A stretch of DNA of 64,000 nucleotides from HGM04593 sp045661205 (lineage in GTDB: Bacteria; Bacteroidota; Bacteroidia; Bacteroidales; Bacteroidaceae), in NCBI GenBank assembly GCA_045661205.1, contig JAZRFE010000025.1, forward strand, positions 30,222 to 94,221, written 5' to 3'. Position numbers and translations under genes: made by a program. Numbering within the stretch: the first letter of the stretch is position 1; the number at the start of each line of letters is the position of its first letter. The notes under the pieces were generated by a model that was not told the origin of the DNA, ran no database searches, and saw only the letters and a program-made list of their open reading frames with translations. Below, in pieces: positions 1 to 8,570 of the stretch.

Positions 1-432
1 TACAACAACCAACGTGCCGAGAGCCAATCGTCCACAGCAATGGAGTCGCTCATCTCGAACACCATTTCGGGACAGCTCAACAACATGCTGTCGCAGATAA
101 TCGACGACAGCAACTGGAACATCTCGGGCAACTTCACCACCAGCGAGAAAGGATGGAACAGCATGGAGGTCGAAGGAATGCTCTCGGGCCGTCTGCTTGA
201 CAACCGACTGCTGATAAACGGCAACCTAGGCTACCGCGACAACCCCATAGCCAACAAGAACTTTATTGGCGACTTCGAGGTGCAGTGGCTGCTCAACAAG
301 AGTGGGAACATCAGCCTGAAGGCCTACAACAAGACCAACGACCGTTACTTCTCAAAGACCACGCTCACCACACAAGGTGCCGGTATATTGATGAAAAGGG
401 ATTTCGACGGCTGGAAATTCTGGGAGAAATAA
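1..432 (+). CDS. tamB: TamB-like translocation/assembly module, C-terminal fragment
   Basis: The reading frame is open from base 1, so this is the last 143 residues of a larger protein whose start lies left of the window. TamB proteins (former DUF490) are inner-membrane-anchored, periplasm-spanning beta-rich proteins that work with a BamA-family partner in envelope assembly and lipid transport. The visible part is rich in alternating hydrophobic/polar strands and ends in a run of short beta segments with a terminal Trp-Lys-Phe-Trp, as TamB C-termini do. The call rests on my recognition of this C-terminal region in Bacteroidales homologues; without the N-terminal part it is moderately firm. 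The next gene starts 22 bp downstream on the same strand. Confidence 0.72.
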   Translation, partial: YNNQRAESQSSTAMESLISNTISGQLNNMLSQIIDDSNWNISGNFTTSEKGWNSMEVEGMLSGRLLDNRLLINGNLGYRDNPIANKNFIGDFEVQWLLNKSGNISLKAYNKTNDRYFSKTTLTTQGAGILMKRDFDGWKFWEK

Positions 433-454
433 GATACAAAAAAACATAAAAACC

Positions 455-1408
455 ATGAGACATTTTACATCTGTTAAAGAGATTGGCAACCTTGACCTTG
501 CCGTAAAAGAGGCATTAGAAATTAAAGCCGACCGTTTCAAATACAGCCATCTGGGAAAAAACAAGACCCTGATGATGGTATTCTTCAATTCGAGCCTTCG
601 CACACGCCTCAGCACACAAAAAGCAGCACTTAACCTGGGGATGAATGTAATCGTTCTTGACATAAACCAGGGAGCATGGAAACTGGAGACTGAGCGCGGA
701 GTGATAATGGATGGAGACAAGCCCGAACACATTCTGGAGGCTATCCCTGTGATGGCAAGCTACTGCGACGTTATCGGTGTGCGCTCGTTTGCACGTTTCG
801 AGGACAAGAAATACGACTACGAAGAGGTAATCCTTAACCAGTTCATACAGTATTCGGGTCGCCCCGTATTCTCAATGGAGGCAGCCACACGCCACCCCTT
901 GCAGAGCTTCGCCGACCTCATCACCATCGAAGAGCACAAGAGCGTAGCACGTCCCAAAGTGGTGCTCACATGGGCACCCCACCCCAAAGCATTGCCCCAG
1001 GCTGTTCCCAACTCATTTGCCGAGTGGATGAATGCCACCGACTACGACTTTGTAATCACCCACCCCGAGGGCTATGAGCTCGATCCCCAATTCGTAGGAA
1101 ATGCCAAAGTAGAGTATGACCAGATGAAAGCATTCGAGGGCGCAGACTTCGTATATGCAAAGAACTGGGCAGCATACACCGGTGACAACTACGGTAAAGT
1201 GCTCAGTATGGATCGCTCATGGACAGTGAGCGACCGCCAGATGGCTGTGACCAACAACGCACACTTCATGCACTGTCTGCCTGTGCGTCGCAATATGATT
1301 GTTACCGACGATGTCATCGAGAGTCCCCGCTCACTCGTAATCCCCGAGGCTGCCAACCGCGAAATTTCGGCAACTGTGGTACTGAAACGTATTCTCGAAA
1401 ATCTATAA
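455..1408 (+). CDS. argF': N-succinylornithine carbamoyltransferase
   Basis: Transfers the carbamoyl group of carbamoyl phosphate to N2-succinyl-L-ornithine in the succinylated arginine pathway of Bacteroidota. The protein is 317 residues, the usual length. The carbamoyl-phosphate site motif SSLRTR is at residues 46-51 and HCLP at 273-276. Residue 90 is Pro, inside MDGDKPEH. In the characterised Bacteroides fragilis enzyme Pro90 goes with succinylornithine preference, whereas the Xanthomonas acetylornithine enzyme has Glu at the equivalent place. I therefore infer the succinyl substrate; generic annotation would probably say acetylornithine. No other arg gene is in the window. A strong hairpin terminator follows directly, so the gene probably ends its transcription unit. 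Confidence 0.93.
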   Translation: MRHFTSVKEIGNLDLAVKEALEIKADRFKYSHLGKNKTLMMVFFNSSLRTRLSTQKAALNLGMNVIVLDINQGAWKLETERGVIMDGDKPEHILEAIPVMASYCDVIGVRSFARFEDKKYDYEEVILNQFIQYSGRPVFSMEAATRHPLQSFADLITIEEHKSVARPKVVLTWAPHPKALPQAVPNSFAEWMNATDYDFVITHPEGYELDPQFVGNAKVEYDQMKAFEGADFVYAKNWAAYTGDNYGKVLSMDRSWTVSDRQMAVTNNAHFMHCLPVRRNMIVTDDVIESPRSLVIPEAANREISATVVLKRILENL

Positions 1409-1425
1409 TCACACTCCACTCATAG

Positions 1426-1460
1426 AAATCCCCATGCAACAATAGTTGCATGGGGATTTT
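1426..1460 (+). terminator. Rho-independent terminator after the carbamoyltransferase
   Basis: A perfect 15-bp stem, AAATCCCCATGCAAC at 1426-1440 and its complement at 1445-1459, closes on the 4-base loop AATA and ends in a T run. It lies 18 bp after the stop codon. Confidence 0.9.
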
Positions 1461-1480
1461 ATTATGCCTCACCACTGCAT

Positions 1481-1517
1481 AAAAAATTACGTTCCCGAAG
1501 CATAAGCCCCGGGAACG
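1481..1517 (-). terminator. Terminator of the ribH transcript
   Basis: An 8-bp stem, CGTTCCCG at 1490-1497 with CGGGAACG at 1510-1517, is followed on the minus strand by AATTTTTT (1481-1488 on the plus strand). It sits 21 bp past the ribH stop codon. Confidence 0.75.
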
Positions 1518-1537
1518 CTTGACACACAAATAAGTTT

Positions 1538-2023
1538 TTATTTAGAGAACTGCACAACCATGTGCAACGCAGTCACCGCGCACTCGTCGCCTTTGTTACC
1601 TAATCGGCCACCACTGCGCTCCTGCGCTTGCTCTAAATTATTTGTAGTTATAAGACCGAAAATAACAGGAGTATTACCTGTCACGTTCAATTGTGAGAGA
1701 CCGGCTGTAACACCCTCGCAAATATAGTCGAAGTGAGGAGTGTCGCCCCTGATAACACAACCGATTGCAATTATCGCATCGTACTTATCACTTTTCACAA
1801 GACGCGACGCACCGTAGATAAGCTCAAAGCTACCGGGCACGCTGAAAAGTTCTATATCGTTCTGCTCCACACCATTCACAAGGAGAGTGTTTACAGCCCC
1901 GTCTCTGAGGGCGTATGTAATCTCGGAGTTCCACTCGGAATACACGACAGCAAAGCGTCGTCCCTTACCTGAAGGAACCTTCGTGGGGTCGTAGTCGGAT
2001 AAATTGTGCAATTCGGTTGCCAT
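1538..2023 (-). CDS. ribH: 6,7-dimethyl-8-ribityllumazine synthase
   Basis: Penultimate enzyme of riboflavin synthesis; it condenses 5-amino-6-ribitylaminouracil with dihydroxybutanone phosphate and forms icosahedral or pentameric cytosolic assemblies. The 161-residue protein shows the family pattern: VVYSEWN near the N-terminus, the VPGSFE loop, GCVIRGDTPHFDYI carrying the catalytic His, and GLITTNN followed by the NKGDECA segment. I chose the ATG at 2023 (protein begins MATELHNL); a TTG eight codons upstream is in frame but gives an atypical N-terminus. The TPR protein gene lies 68 bp upstream on the same strand and the two are probably co-transcribed. No FMN riboswitch-like structure is visible before the gene. 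Confidence 0.95.
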   Translation of the reverse strand: MATELHNLSDYDPTKVPSGKGRRFAVVYSEWNSEITYALRDGAVNTLLVNGVEQNDIELFSVPGSFELIYGASRLVKSDKYDAIIAIGCVIRGDTPHFDYICEGVTAGLSQLNVTGNTPVIFGLITTNNLEQAQERSGGRLGNKGDECAVTALHMVVQFSK

Positions 2024-2091
2024 ACTGAAATTTGGTCTTATAAACAATCCACTGCATTATTAACAGGTGGATTTATGGGAGTTTTCGGTAA

Positions 2092-2766
2092 TTATTTTAC
2101 TCTGTTGATATACTTGTCGATGCTCTCGGCCTGAACAGAAGCAAAGTATTTCTCTTTAATCTGAGTGTACACCTTGAGAGCCTCTGCTTTGTTGCCCTGT
2201 TTCTCGTAGATGAGACCAGCCTGCATCAAGCAGTAGGGGCTGACAGTGTTGTTGTCAGCAACCTTTGCAGCCTCGAGGAATTTGCTTACTGCCGCTGAAA
2301 GGTCGCCTGTATTTGCGTAGCAGTTGCCAAGCGCGCCAAGCACACCGGGAGCAACCATCTTGTCGCTACCGTCAAATGCTTTGAGGTAAGGGATAGCCTC
2401 TTCGTAACGACCGCTCTGAGCAAGAGCAAGACCGGCGTAAGCATTTGCCACATTTCCCGAAGGAGTGCCGCTGAACTCATCAGCAATCTGGATGAAACCC
2501 ATGTTACCCTGGTCGTCACCGTTGAGAGCCTTCTCATATTCCTGCTCTGCGAAATAAGACTGAGCCTGGAAGATAGCCTCAGACGCCTCTTTTGCACGGG
2601 GCTCGGAAACATAAGTTTGATACATGATGCTACCGACAACTATCACTACGATTGCGGCAACAGCCAAAATAATCTGCATTTTATATTTGTTAATAAATGC
2701 CTCTGATTTGCCCACTACCTCTTCGATGTTGATAGCCTCGGGCTGCTGTGTGTTTTGTTTTTTCAT
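2092..2766 (-). CDS. Membrane-anchored tetratricopeptide protein, YfgM-like
   Basis: A 224-residue protein with a hydrophilic N-terminus, one transmembrane helix at about residues 31-50 and a periplasmic tetratricopeptide region from about residue 60 to the end (helical pairs such as NAYAGLALAQSGRYEEAIPY and CLMQAGLIYEKQGNKAEAL). The topology and repeat type match YfgM/ancillary SecYEG translocon proteins, which assist periplasmic proteins after export; that function is inferred from family resemblance only. It is the first gene of a minus-strand unit with ribH and is transcribed away from recF, with a TATTTTTG box in the shared upstream region. Confidence 0.78.
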   Translation of the reverse strand: MKKQNTQQPEAINIEEVVGKSEAFINKYKMQIILAVAAIVVIVVGSIMYQTYVSEPRAKEASEAIFQAQSYFAEQEYEKALNGDDQGNMGFIQIADEFSGTPSGNVANAYAGLALAQSGRYEEAIPYLKAFDGSDKMVAPGVLGALGNCYANTGDLSAAVSKFLEAAKVADNNTVSPYCLMQAGLIYEKQGNKAEALKVYTQIKEKYFASVQAESIDKYINRVK

Positions 2767-2814
2767 ATCTTTTATTTTTTATATACTTCGACTAAGGTTT
2801 CAAATTCTGAACTG

Positions 2815-2822
2815 CAAAAATA
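2815..2822 (-). promoter_or_regulatory. -7 box for the TPR protein/ribH unit
   Basis: The minus strand reads TATTTTTG, a match to the Bacteroides -7 consensus TAnnTTTG, 49 bp before the start codon. No clear -33 TTTG is visible at the usual distance. Confidence 0.5.
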
Positions 2823-2897
2823 GTTCTTTTATCTCAAGGTTGAAAATTTCTATCTGTTTTTTTTCTCGAATAACGCAATATTCTCGTTTTTTTTTGC

Positions 2898-2905
2898 TAT
2901 GTTTG
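2898..2905 (+). promoter_or_regulatory. -7 box for recF
   Basis: TATGTTTG matches TAnnTTTG and lies 79 bp before the recF ATG. The expected -33 region is a T-rich stretch without a clean TTTG. Confidence 0.45.
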
Positions 2906-2984
2906 CTTGTCGTAATGTGCAAAACAGGCAGAAAATGCTGCCACGCACACGCACAATGAAAATAATCACTTGAAAAAGAATAGA

Positions 2985-4091
2985 ATGTTATTAAACACTA
3001 TTTCCATACTGAACTATCGCAGTCTATCGACGGTGGAGCTTGAACTTTCACCCAAGATAAACTGTTTCATCGGCCGTAACGGAGTGGGAAAAACCAACCT
3101 GCTCGACGCAGTATATTATCTATCGTTCTGCAAGAGCGCGATAAACTCCGCCGACAGCCAGCACATCAAGCACGACGAGCCGTTTTTCATGATTCAAGGC
3201 TCATACCTGTCGGACAATGGTGTGCGCGAGGAGTTCTCGTGCGGCCTGAAACGTGGCGAGAAGAAACAGTTCAAACGCAACAAGAAAAGCTACGACAAAC
3301 TATCGGAACACATAGGACTTGTGCCATTGGTAATGATTTCTCCTGCCGACCACGAACTTATTGCCGGTGGCAGCGAAGAACGTCGCAAGTTCATGGATGT
3401 GGTAATATCGCAATACGACAAGGAGTATCTGCACGCTCTCATACGCTACAACCGAGCACTCACACAACGCAACGTCATGCTGCGTAGCGACCATGAGCTC
3501 GACCCCGAAATGATGGAACTTGTCGAACAGATGATGGCAGCCGAAGCCTACAAAGTATACGAAAGCCGCAAGAGATTCGTTGAGCGTCTGATACCCATTT
3601 TTCAGCAATTCTATCAGCAGATTGCAGGCGTGGAAGAGGCCGTAAGCCTCTCTTACCGCTCGAACCTTGCCGACTACTCCCTTGCCGAACTTCTTGCAGC
3701 CTCGCGTTACGACGACCGCCGCATAGGCCACACCACCAAAGGCGTACACAAAGACGAGCTTGTGATGCAGTTGAACGGTTACCCTATTAAAAAGGAGGGT
3801 TCTCAAGGACAGAACAAGAGCTATCTTGTGGCATTAAAACTTGCACAGTTCGATTTTCTACACCAATGCAGTGGCGAGACTCCCATACTGCTACTCGACG
3901 ACATTTTCGACAAGCTCGACTCGCGCAGAGTGGAACAGATAGTAAAGTTGGTTTCGGGCGAGCGATTTGGGCAGATATTTATCACCGACGTCAATCGCGA
4001 CCATATAGACACCATACTCGACTGCACCGATGGCGGATACAAGCTATTTGAAGTTGTTGGTGGCGGAGCACAAATAATTAAGGAAAGATGA
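2985..4091 (+). CDS. recF: DNA replication and repair protein RecF
   Basis: SMC-like ATPase that loads RecA at single-strand gaps together with RecO and RecR. From the ATG at 2985 the protein has 368 residues. Walker A GRNGVGKT is at residues 30-37, the ABC-type signature region QGQNKSY lies near residue 285 and Walker B LLLDDIFDKLD near 305, all in the usual order. An in-frame TTG at 2970 would add five residues, but the N-terminus MLLNTISILNYRSL fits RecF better. The stop overlaps the start of the next gene (ATGA), so the two are translationally coupled. dnaA and dnaN are not in the window. Confidence 0.95.
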   Translation: MLLNTISILNYRSLSTVELELSPKINCFIGRNGVGKTNLLDAVYYLSFCKSAINSADSQHIKHDEPFFMIQGSYLSDNGVREEFSCGLKRGEKKQFKRNKKSYDKLSEHIGLVPLVMISPADHELIAGGSEERRKFMDVVISQYDKEYLHALIRYNRALTQRNVMLRSDHELDPEMMELVEQMMAAEAYKVYESRKRFVERLIPIFQQFYQQIAGVEEAVSLSYRSNLADYSLAELLAASRYDDRRIGHTTKGVHKDELVMQLNGYPIKKEGSQGQNKSYLVALKLAQFDFLHQCSGETPILLLDDIFDKLDSRRVEQIVKLVSGERFGQIFITDVNRDHIDTILDCTDGGYKLFEVVGGGAQIIKER

Positions 4092-4378
4092 AACGTGGAG
4101 GTATAAAATCGATAAGCGAGCTTGTGATGGCAACTTGTCGCGAAGAGGGGCTGGAGACACCTCTAAACGAATATCGCCTGATACAGGCATGGTCGCAGGT
4201 TCTCGGTCCGAGTGTCAAGAGCTACACAGGAGACATGTACATAAAGAATCAAATTCTATATGTACATATAACATCGTCGGTGCTTCGCCAAGAGCTTATG
4301 ATGAACAGAAAAAACCTTGTAAGACGTCTGAACGAGCATGTAAAGGCTCAAGTAATTACGGATATCATGTTAAAATAA
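4088..4378 (+). CDS. DUF721 (DciA-like) protein
   Basis: A 96-residue basic protein of the DUF721 family, whose actinobacterial and proteobacterial members (DciA) help load the replicative helicase DnaB. The visible pattern is an N-terminal helix, the segment IQAWSQVLGPSVKSYTG, then a strand (ILYVHITSSVLRQEL) and a C-terminal basic helix, as expected for the KH-like fold. Its 4-bp overlap with recF supports a role in replication or repair. The short Bacteroidota members lack the extra tail of longer DciA proteins, so helicase loading here is inference. Confidence 0.82.
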   Translation: MKRGGIKSISELVMATCREEGLETPLNEYRLIQAWSQVLGPSVKSYTGDMYIKNQILYVHITSSVLRQELMMNRKNLVRRLNEHVKAQVITDIMLK

Positions 4379-4432
4379 CACATCAAAAAAAATAAACATC
4401 ACAAAAAAAGGCTTTAATAACAAAGAAATACA

Positions 4433-4440
4433 TACCTTTG
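4433..4440 (+). promoter_or_regulatory. -7 box placed almost at the start codon
   Basis: TACCTTTG matches TAnnTTTG exactly. Only 6 bp separate it from the ATG at 4447, so if it is used the transcript would be leaderless or nearly so. Confidence 0.6.
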
Positions 4441-4446
4441 CAAAAT

Positions 4447-4926
4447 ATGAAAAAGTCACTATTATTTAAAGCCATTGTGATACTGACAGGTATCATCGTC
4501 GCAACGAACAAAGTTGCAGCGCAGACACCGTTCTATCTGATGAATAGTTCGGGTACTTTGTACACCTTTTCCCTTGAAGAGAAACCCCGTTTCTGGCACT
4601 CGAACCAACTGCTTTACATGCACATGGAGAGCATGAAAGTGAGTTTCGCATTTAACAAGATTGCACAAATATATTGGGACAACGACCTGCCTACCTCCAT
4701 TTCTCAAACCATAGAAAAGAGGGTAAACTTCGCCATAAGCGACGGCAAGCTGCTTGTGTCAGGCAACCCCACATCTACAATATACATATACTCGCTCAAG
4801 GGAATACTTTGCGCCGAAATAGAGCCGACCGGCGACGAAACGGAGATAATAGACATCGACGACCTCGCAAATGGCACATATCTTGTCAAAACATCTGACT
4901 TTACATTCAAATTCACGAAGCAATGA
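4447..4926 (+). CDS. Small secreted protein with T9SS-like C-terminal domain
   Basis: A 159-residue protein starting with a typical signal peptide (MKKSLLFKAIVILTGIIVATNKVAAQ). The middle contains a short motif common in Bacteroidales exported proteins: a hydrophobic strand pair ending FAFNKIAQIYW. The last 65 residues (GNPTSTIYIYSLKG, then an acidic strand and LANGTYLVKT, ending in KFTKQ) resemble the beta-sandwich type A sorting domain of type IX secretion cargo. I do not recognise a function for the mature part. The stop overlaps the start of the CotH gene (ATGA), so the two proteins are probably made together. The ATG at 4447 is chosen because it begins the signal peptide; an upstream TTG at 4438 lies inside the promoter box. 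Confidence 0.7.
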   Translation: MKKSLLFKAIVILTGIIVATNKVAAQTPFYLMNSSGTLYTFSLEEKPRFWHSNQLLYMHMESMKVSFAFNKIAQIYWDNDLPTSISQTIEKRVNFAISDGKLLVSGNPTSTIYIYSLKGILCAEIEPTGDETEIIDIDDLANGTYLVKTSDFTFKFTKQ

Positions 4927-6599
4927 TTAAAAGAATAACCACATACCTATTATATACATTCGCATTGCTTCTGTCGGCAACAGCAAACAACGACTCGATA
5001 TTCATTCAGTTGAAGAGCGGAATAGTCCTCGCATACGAATATAGCGAGAACGACACCGTATCGGTAGACGAGACATATATCAGTGTACACGATACTACAT
5101 TCTTTTCGAGCACCGTAAGAAGAATAACCTTCGACCGTAACAACATCAGACAGGACAGCACTGCGTTGCTTGCATCGCTGAAACTGCGTGGCAGTGATGC
5201 CGCAAACGAGGCATTGCTCGGAAAGACATTCACAGCAAACATAAACGACCTCACCAACAAAGACACCTTGCTGTTCAACATCCCCTACCTCACCAACTTC
5301 AAACTCACACCCTTCTTTGTTGCCTCCTCACAAAAGGCCAAAGTATATGTGAACAACGAAGAGATAATATCGACAGAGAGTGTCCTAGACTTCAGCAAGC
5401 CCGTTACCATACGACTCGAACAACCGGGGTTCAAGGACAAAGAGTACACCATAATGATAAAAAACTCGGGCTTGCCCATCGTGCGCATCGAGACACCCAA
5501 TAGAAAACGTGTAAATTCAAAAAGTACCTGGGTAGAGAATTCGTCAATGGTGATCTATCAACCCGACGGAACAATAAGCTACGACTCGGGAACGGAGAAT
5601 ATGAACATCCGTGGCCGAGGCAACAGCACATGGAGCTACTCCAAAAAGCCCTACAACATAAAGCTGAACTCGAAAAAATCCATATTGGGAATGCCCAAGC
5701 ACAAGCGTTGGTGTCTGCTCGCGAACTACATCGACCGAACACTGATGAGAAATGCCGTAGCCTTTGAACTTGCCAAAATGACCTCAATGGACTGGACACC
5801 CAACGGAAAATTTGTAGAGTTAATACTTAATGGCGAGTCTTTGGGCAACTACTACCTGTGCGAAGCCATAAGAATAGACAAGAACAGAGTAAACATAAAC
5901 GAAATGTCGATAGACGACGTAGAGGGCGAGGCCATAACAGGCGGTTACCTGCTCGAACTTGACAGCTACTACGATGCAACGTGGAAGTTCAAGACCTCGT
6001 ACTTCAGAATGCCTGTAAATTTGAAACAACCCGACGACGACGAGTTCAACAACCAGCAGCTCGCTTACATCAAAAGTTTCTTCGACGCAGGCGAAAGAGA
6101 GCTGAGCCAAGGCTCAATAAGTGGCTTTGCCGAGTATTTCGACATGAACAACCTTATCGACTGGTATCTGCTGAACGAAGCCATACACAACCCCGAGCTT
6201 TCTCACCCCAAGAGCAGCTACATACACAAGGACAAAGGTGGCAAGCTGCGCATGGGCCCGGCGTGGGACCACGACTGGGACACATTCACCCCATCGAGCG
6301 GTCTCATAAACAACAACAGCATGTGGTTCTCGGTACTGTTCCTACACGCTGAGTTCCGAGAGATGTTGAAAGCAAGATGGAATATTCTTAAAGGGCCTTG
6401 GTCATCGATAACAACATTCATCGACGAGACTCGTGAAGAGATAAGAGCATCGTGGGAATACAACGTAACACTGTGGCCCAACATCAGCAACGGAGTGAAC
6501 GGCGACACCAACCTGCCCTACGACGATGCTGTAAAACGCTTGAAGAACTCGTTCATCAACCGCTTGAACTCCCTCGACGCGATAATAAATGCGTTGTAA
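4923..6599 (+). CDS. CotH-family protein, secreted
   Basis: A 558-residue protein with a signal peptide (residues 1-21), a roughly 160-residue N-terminal region made of beta-rich segments, and a CotH domain from about residue 205 to 540. CotH proteins have an atypical protein-kinase fold; Bacillus CotH phosphorylates spore-coat proteins. Diagnostic elements are RGRGNSTW at 230-237 followed by the KPYNIKL strand, LLANYIDRTLMRN near 265, and the metal-binding AWDHDWD near 445. The substrate is unknown; in Bacteroidota such proteins are extracellular and often linked to cell-surface or polysaccharide functions. Translational coupling to the preceding small secreted protein makes that protein a natural candidate partner or substrate, which is inference. 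Confidence 0.88.
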   Translation: MIKRITTYLLYTFALLLSATANNDSIFIQLKSGIVLAYEYSENDTVSVDETYISVHDTTFFSSTVRRITFDRNNIRQDSTALLASLKLRGSDAANEALLGKTFTANINDLTNKDTLLFNIPYLTNFKLTPFFVASSQKAKVYVNNEEIISTESVLDFSKPVTIRLEQPGFKDKEYTIMIKNSGLPIVRIETPNRKRVNSKSTWVENSSMVIYQPDGTISYDSGTENMNIRGRGNSTWSYSKKPYNIKLNSKKSILGMPKHKRWCLLANYIDRTLMRNAVAFELAKMTSMDWTPNGKFVELILNGESLGNYYLCEAIRIDKNRVNINEMSIDDVEGEAITGGYLLELDSYYDATWKFKTSYFRMPVNLKQPDDDEFNNQQLAYIKSFFDAGERELSQGSISGFAEYFDMNNLIDWYLLNEAIHNPELSHPKSSYIHKDKGGKLRMGPAWDHDWDTFTPSSGLINNNSMWFSVLFLHAEFREMLKARWNILKGPWSSITTFIDETREEIRASWEYNVTLWPNISNGVNGDTNLPYDDAVKRLKNSFINRLNSLDAIINAL

Positions 6600-6681
6600 A
6601 TTCACATAGTGCATATAACAAACCAAGCACGTAAACTGTTTTTATATTGCCGTAACGTTTCATAAAGCAGTTTCAAAAAGA

Positions 6682-7941
6682 ATGACAAAGAGAAGAATCA
6701 ATGGTATTGTATTGCGACTGACGACCCTCAGTTTCCTCGAATTTGCCGTTTGGGGTGCCTACCTCACATCCATGGGCATATACTTTTTTAAAGTGGGGCT
6801 GGGCGACAAGATTGGATGGTTTTTCGCAATGCAGGGAATTGCATCGATATTCATGCCTGCCACAATAGGCATTATAGCCGACAGATGGGTTGCGGCACAA
6901 AAAATGTTGTCGCTGTGCCATCTTGTGGCTGCCGCGGCAATGGCTGCCATAGGCTACGCAGGCATGACAAAAGGAGCCGACGTAACATTTACCGACCTTT
7001 TCGTGCCCTACGCGCTGAGCACTTTGTTCTTTATGCCCACAATAGCACTCTCCAATTCGGTATCTTACAGTGTGCTGGGCGAGAGAGACAAGGATGTTGT
7101 AAAAGTATTTCCACGCATCAGAGTGTTCGGAACAGTGGGCTTCATAGCCTCCATGTGGCTCATAGACCTGCTGGGATACAAAGACTCTTACAATCAATTT
7201 TTCGTGTCGGCAGTATGGGGAGTAATATTATCGTTGTACTCACTGACAATGCCGGCATGCCCGCCAAGCAGAAACAGAGAGCAGCGCGGATTTCTCACTC
7301 GTTTGGGGCTTGACGCCTTCAGATGCTTTGCCCAAAAGAGACTTGCCATATTCTTTTTATTCTCGATGTTACTGGGCTGTGCCTTGCAGATATCCAATGG
7401 ATTCACAAGCGTCTATCTGAGCAGTTTCGCAGACAAGGCAAGCTACGCAGGCACATTTGCTGTGGAGCATCCTATAATCATGACCTCGCTGTCACAGATT
7501 TCCGAAACACTGTGCATACTGATGATACCGTTCTTTCTGGGTCGTTTCGGCATCAAGAGAGTGATGACAATAGCAATGCTTGCATGGGTTGCGCGATTCG
7601 TGCTGCTGGCAACGGGTAACCCCGGCGATGGAGCATGGATGTTCATCATTTCTATGTTGGTGTATGGCGTAGCCTTCGATTTTTTCAACATCGCCGGTTC
7701 GCTGTTCGTAAACAAGACAACAAGCAAAGATATACGTTCGAGCGCACAGGGACTTTTCATGCTCATGACTAACGGGTTGGGAGCATCGATAGGCATGATA
7801 GCGGCACAAAAAGTTGTTGACTATTCGCTGGCACATAGAGGATGGCAGACAGCATGGTACATATTTGCCGCATACGCAACAACAATAGCAATATTATTCA
7901 CACTGTTCTTTCACGAAGAGAGAGAGGGCGAAAAACAATAA
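6682..7941 (+). CDS. MFS transporter of the nucleoside:H+ symporter type
   Basis: A 419-residue integral membrane protein with about twelve hydrophobic segments. The N-terminus (LTTLSFLEFAVWGAYLTSMGIYFF), the IADRWVAAQKML loop between helices 2 and 3, and the RIRVFGTVGFIASMW segment are typical of the NupG/XapB-like nucleoside:H+ symporter family. It would import nucleosides at the inner membrane; the substrate is inferred from family. The gene leads a same-strand run to DUF3256 with short gaps (8 bp to the next gene). The 82 bp upstream contain no exact TAnnTTTG box. Confidence 0.85.
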   Translation: MTKRRINGIVLRLTTLSFLEFAVWGAYLTSMGIYFFKVGLGDKIGWFFAMQGIASIFMPATIGIIADRWVAAQKMLSLCHLVAAAAMAAIGYAGMTKGADVTFTDLFVPYALSTLFFMPTIALSNSVSYSVLGERDKDVVKVFPRIRVFGTVGFIASMWLIDLLGYKDSYNQFFVSAVWGVILSLYSLTMPACPPSRNREQRGFLTRLGLDAFRCFAQKRLAIFFLFSMLLGCALQISNGFTSVYLSSFADKASYAGTFAVEHPIIMTSLSQISETLCILMIPFFLGRFGIKRVMTIAMLAWVARFVLLATGNPGDGAWMFIISMLVYGVAFDFFNIAGSLFVNKTTSKDIRSSAQGLFMLMTNGLGASIGMIAAQKVVDYSLAHRGWQTAWYIFAAYATTIAILFTLFFHEEREGEKQ

Positions 7942-7949
7942 ACAGGAAA

Positions 7950-8549
7950 ATGGTAGAATTATACGTAGCGGAGATATTGAGTCGCGCAGCCGATGAAAAA
8001 GCCTTCATCATGCTGTTGCAGGAGAAGGACGGGATGCGCAAACTTCCTGTCATGATAGGCCCTTTCGAGGCACAGTCGATAGTAATCGCCAAACAGGATA
8101 TAAAGTTTGAGCGTCCATCAACACACGACATATTCAAGCTCTTTTCCGAAGCATGCAACACCCCGCTTCTGCATGCAAAAATATATAAGATAAAAGAGGG
8201 AACATTCTACTCCTACCTGCTCTATGCCAAGGAGGGTGGAAATTTCAAGCTCGACGTACGCACATCGGACGCTGTGGCCATTGCCATGCGTTGCGGCGCA
8301 CCCATCTACATCGACGATGAACTGCTGAACACGCTATGCGTAAAAGAGGAGTGGAAAAACGCAATATCCATCCCCATAACCCTCGCAGCAACCGACACAC
8401 TGCGCGAAGCAATGAAGCAGGCAATAAAAGACGAGAATTACGAGCTTGCAATGAAGCTGAAGCAGGAGATAGACTTGCGCACCGAGAAAAGAGCCGACGA
8501 ACCTGAGGCCGCAGCAACCGAAGATACAAGCAACGAAAAAACTGTTTAA
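7950..8549 (+). CDS. Bifunctional nuclease (DUF151) with UVR motif
   Basis: A 199-residue protein in two parts. Residues 1-135 are the DUF151 domain, described as a bifunctional nuclease family, with FIMLLQEKDGMRKLPVMIG near the N-terminus and FKLDVRTSDAVAIAMR in the middle. Residues about 148-172 (LREAMKQAIKDENYELAMKL) form a UvrB/UvrC-type helical motif. The tail is acidic and Ala/Glu-rich and probably disordered. I use the ATG at 7950 because the domain begins right there; longer in-frame starts lie inside the upstream transporter gene. Cytoplasmic role in nucleic-acid metabolism or stress is likely but unproven. Confidence 0.88.
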   Translation: MVELYVAEILSRAADEKAFIMLLQEKDGMRKLPVMIGPFEAQSIVIAKQDIKFERPSTHDIFKLFSEACNTPLLHAKIYKIKEGTFYSYLLYAKEGGNFKLDVRTSDAVAIAMRCGAPIYIDDELLNTLCVKEEWKNAISIPITLAATDTLREAMKQAIKDENYELAMKLKQEIDLRTEKRADEPEAAATEDTSNEKTV

Positions 8550-8570
8550 AAAGACATAACACCAAACACT

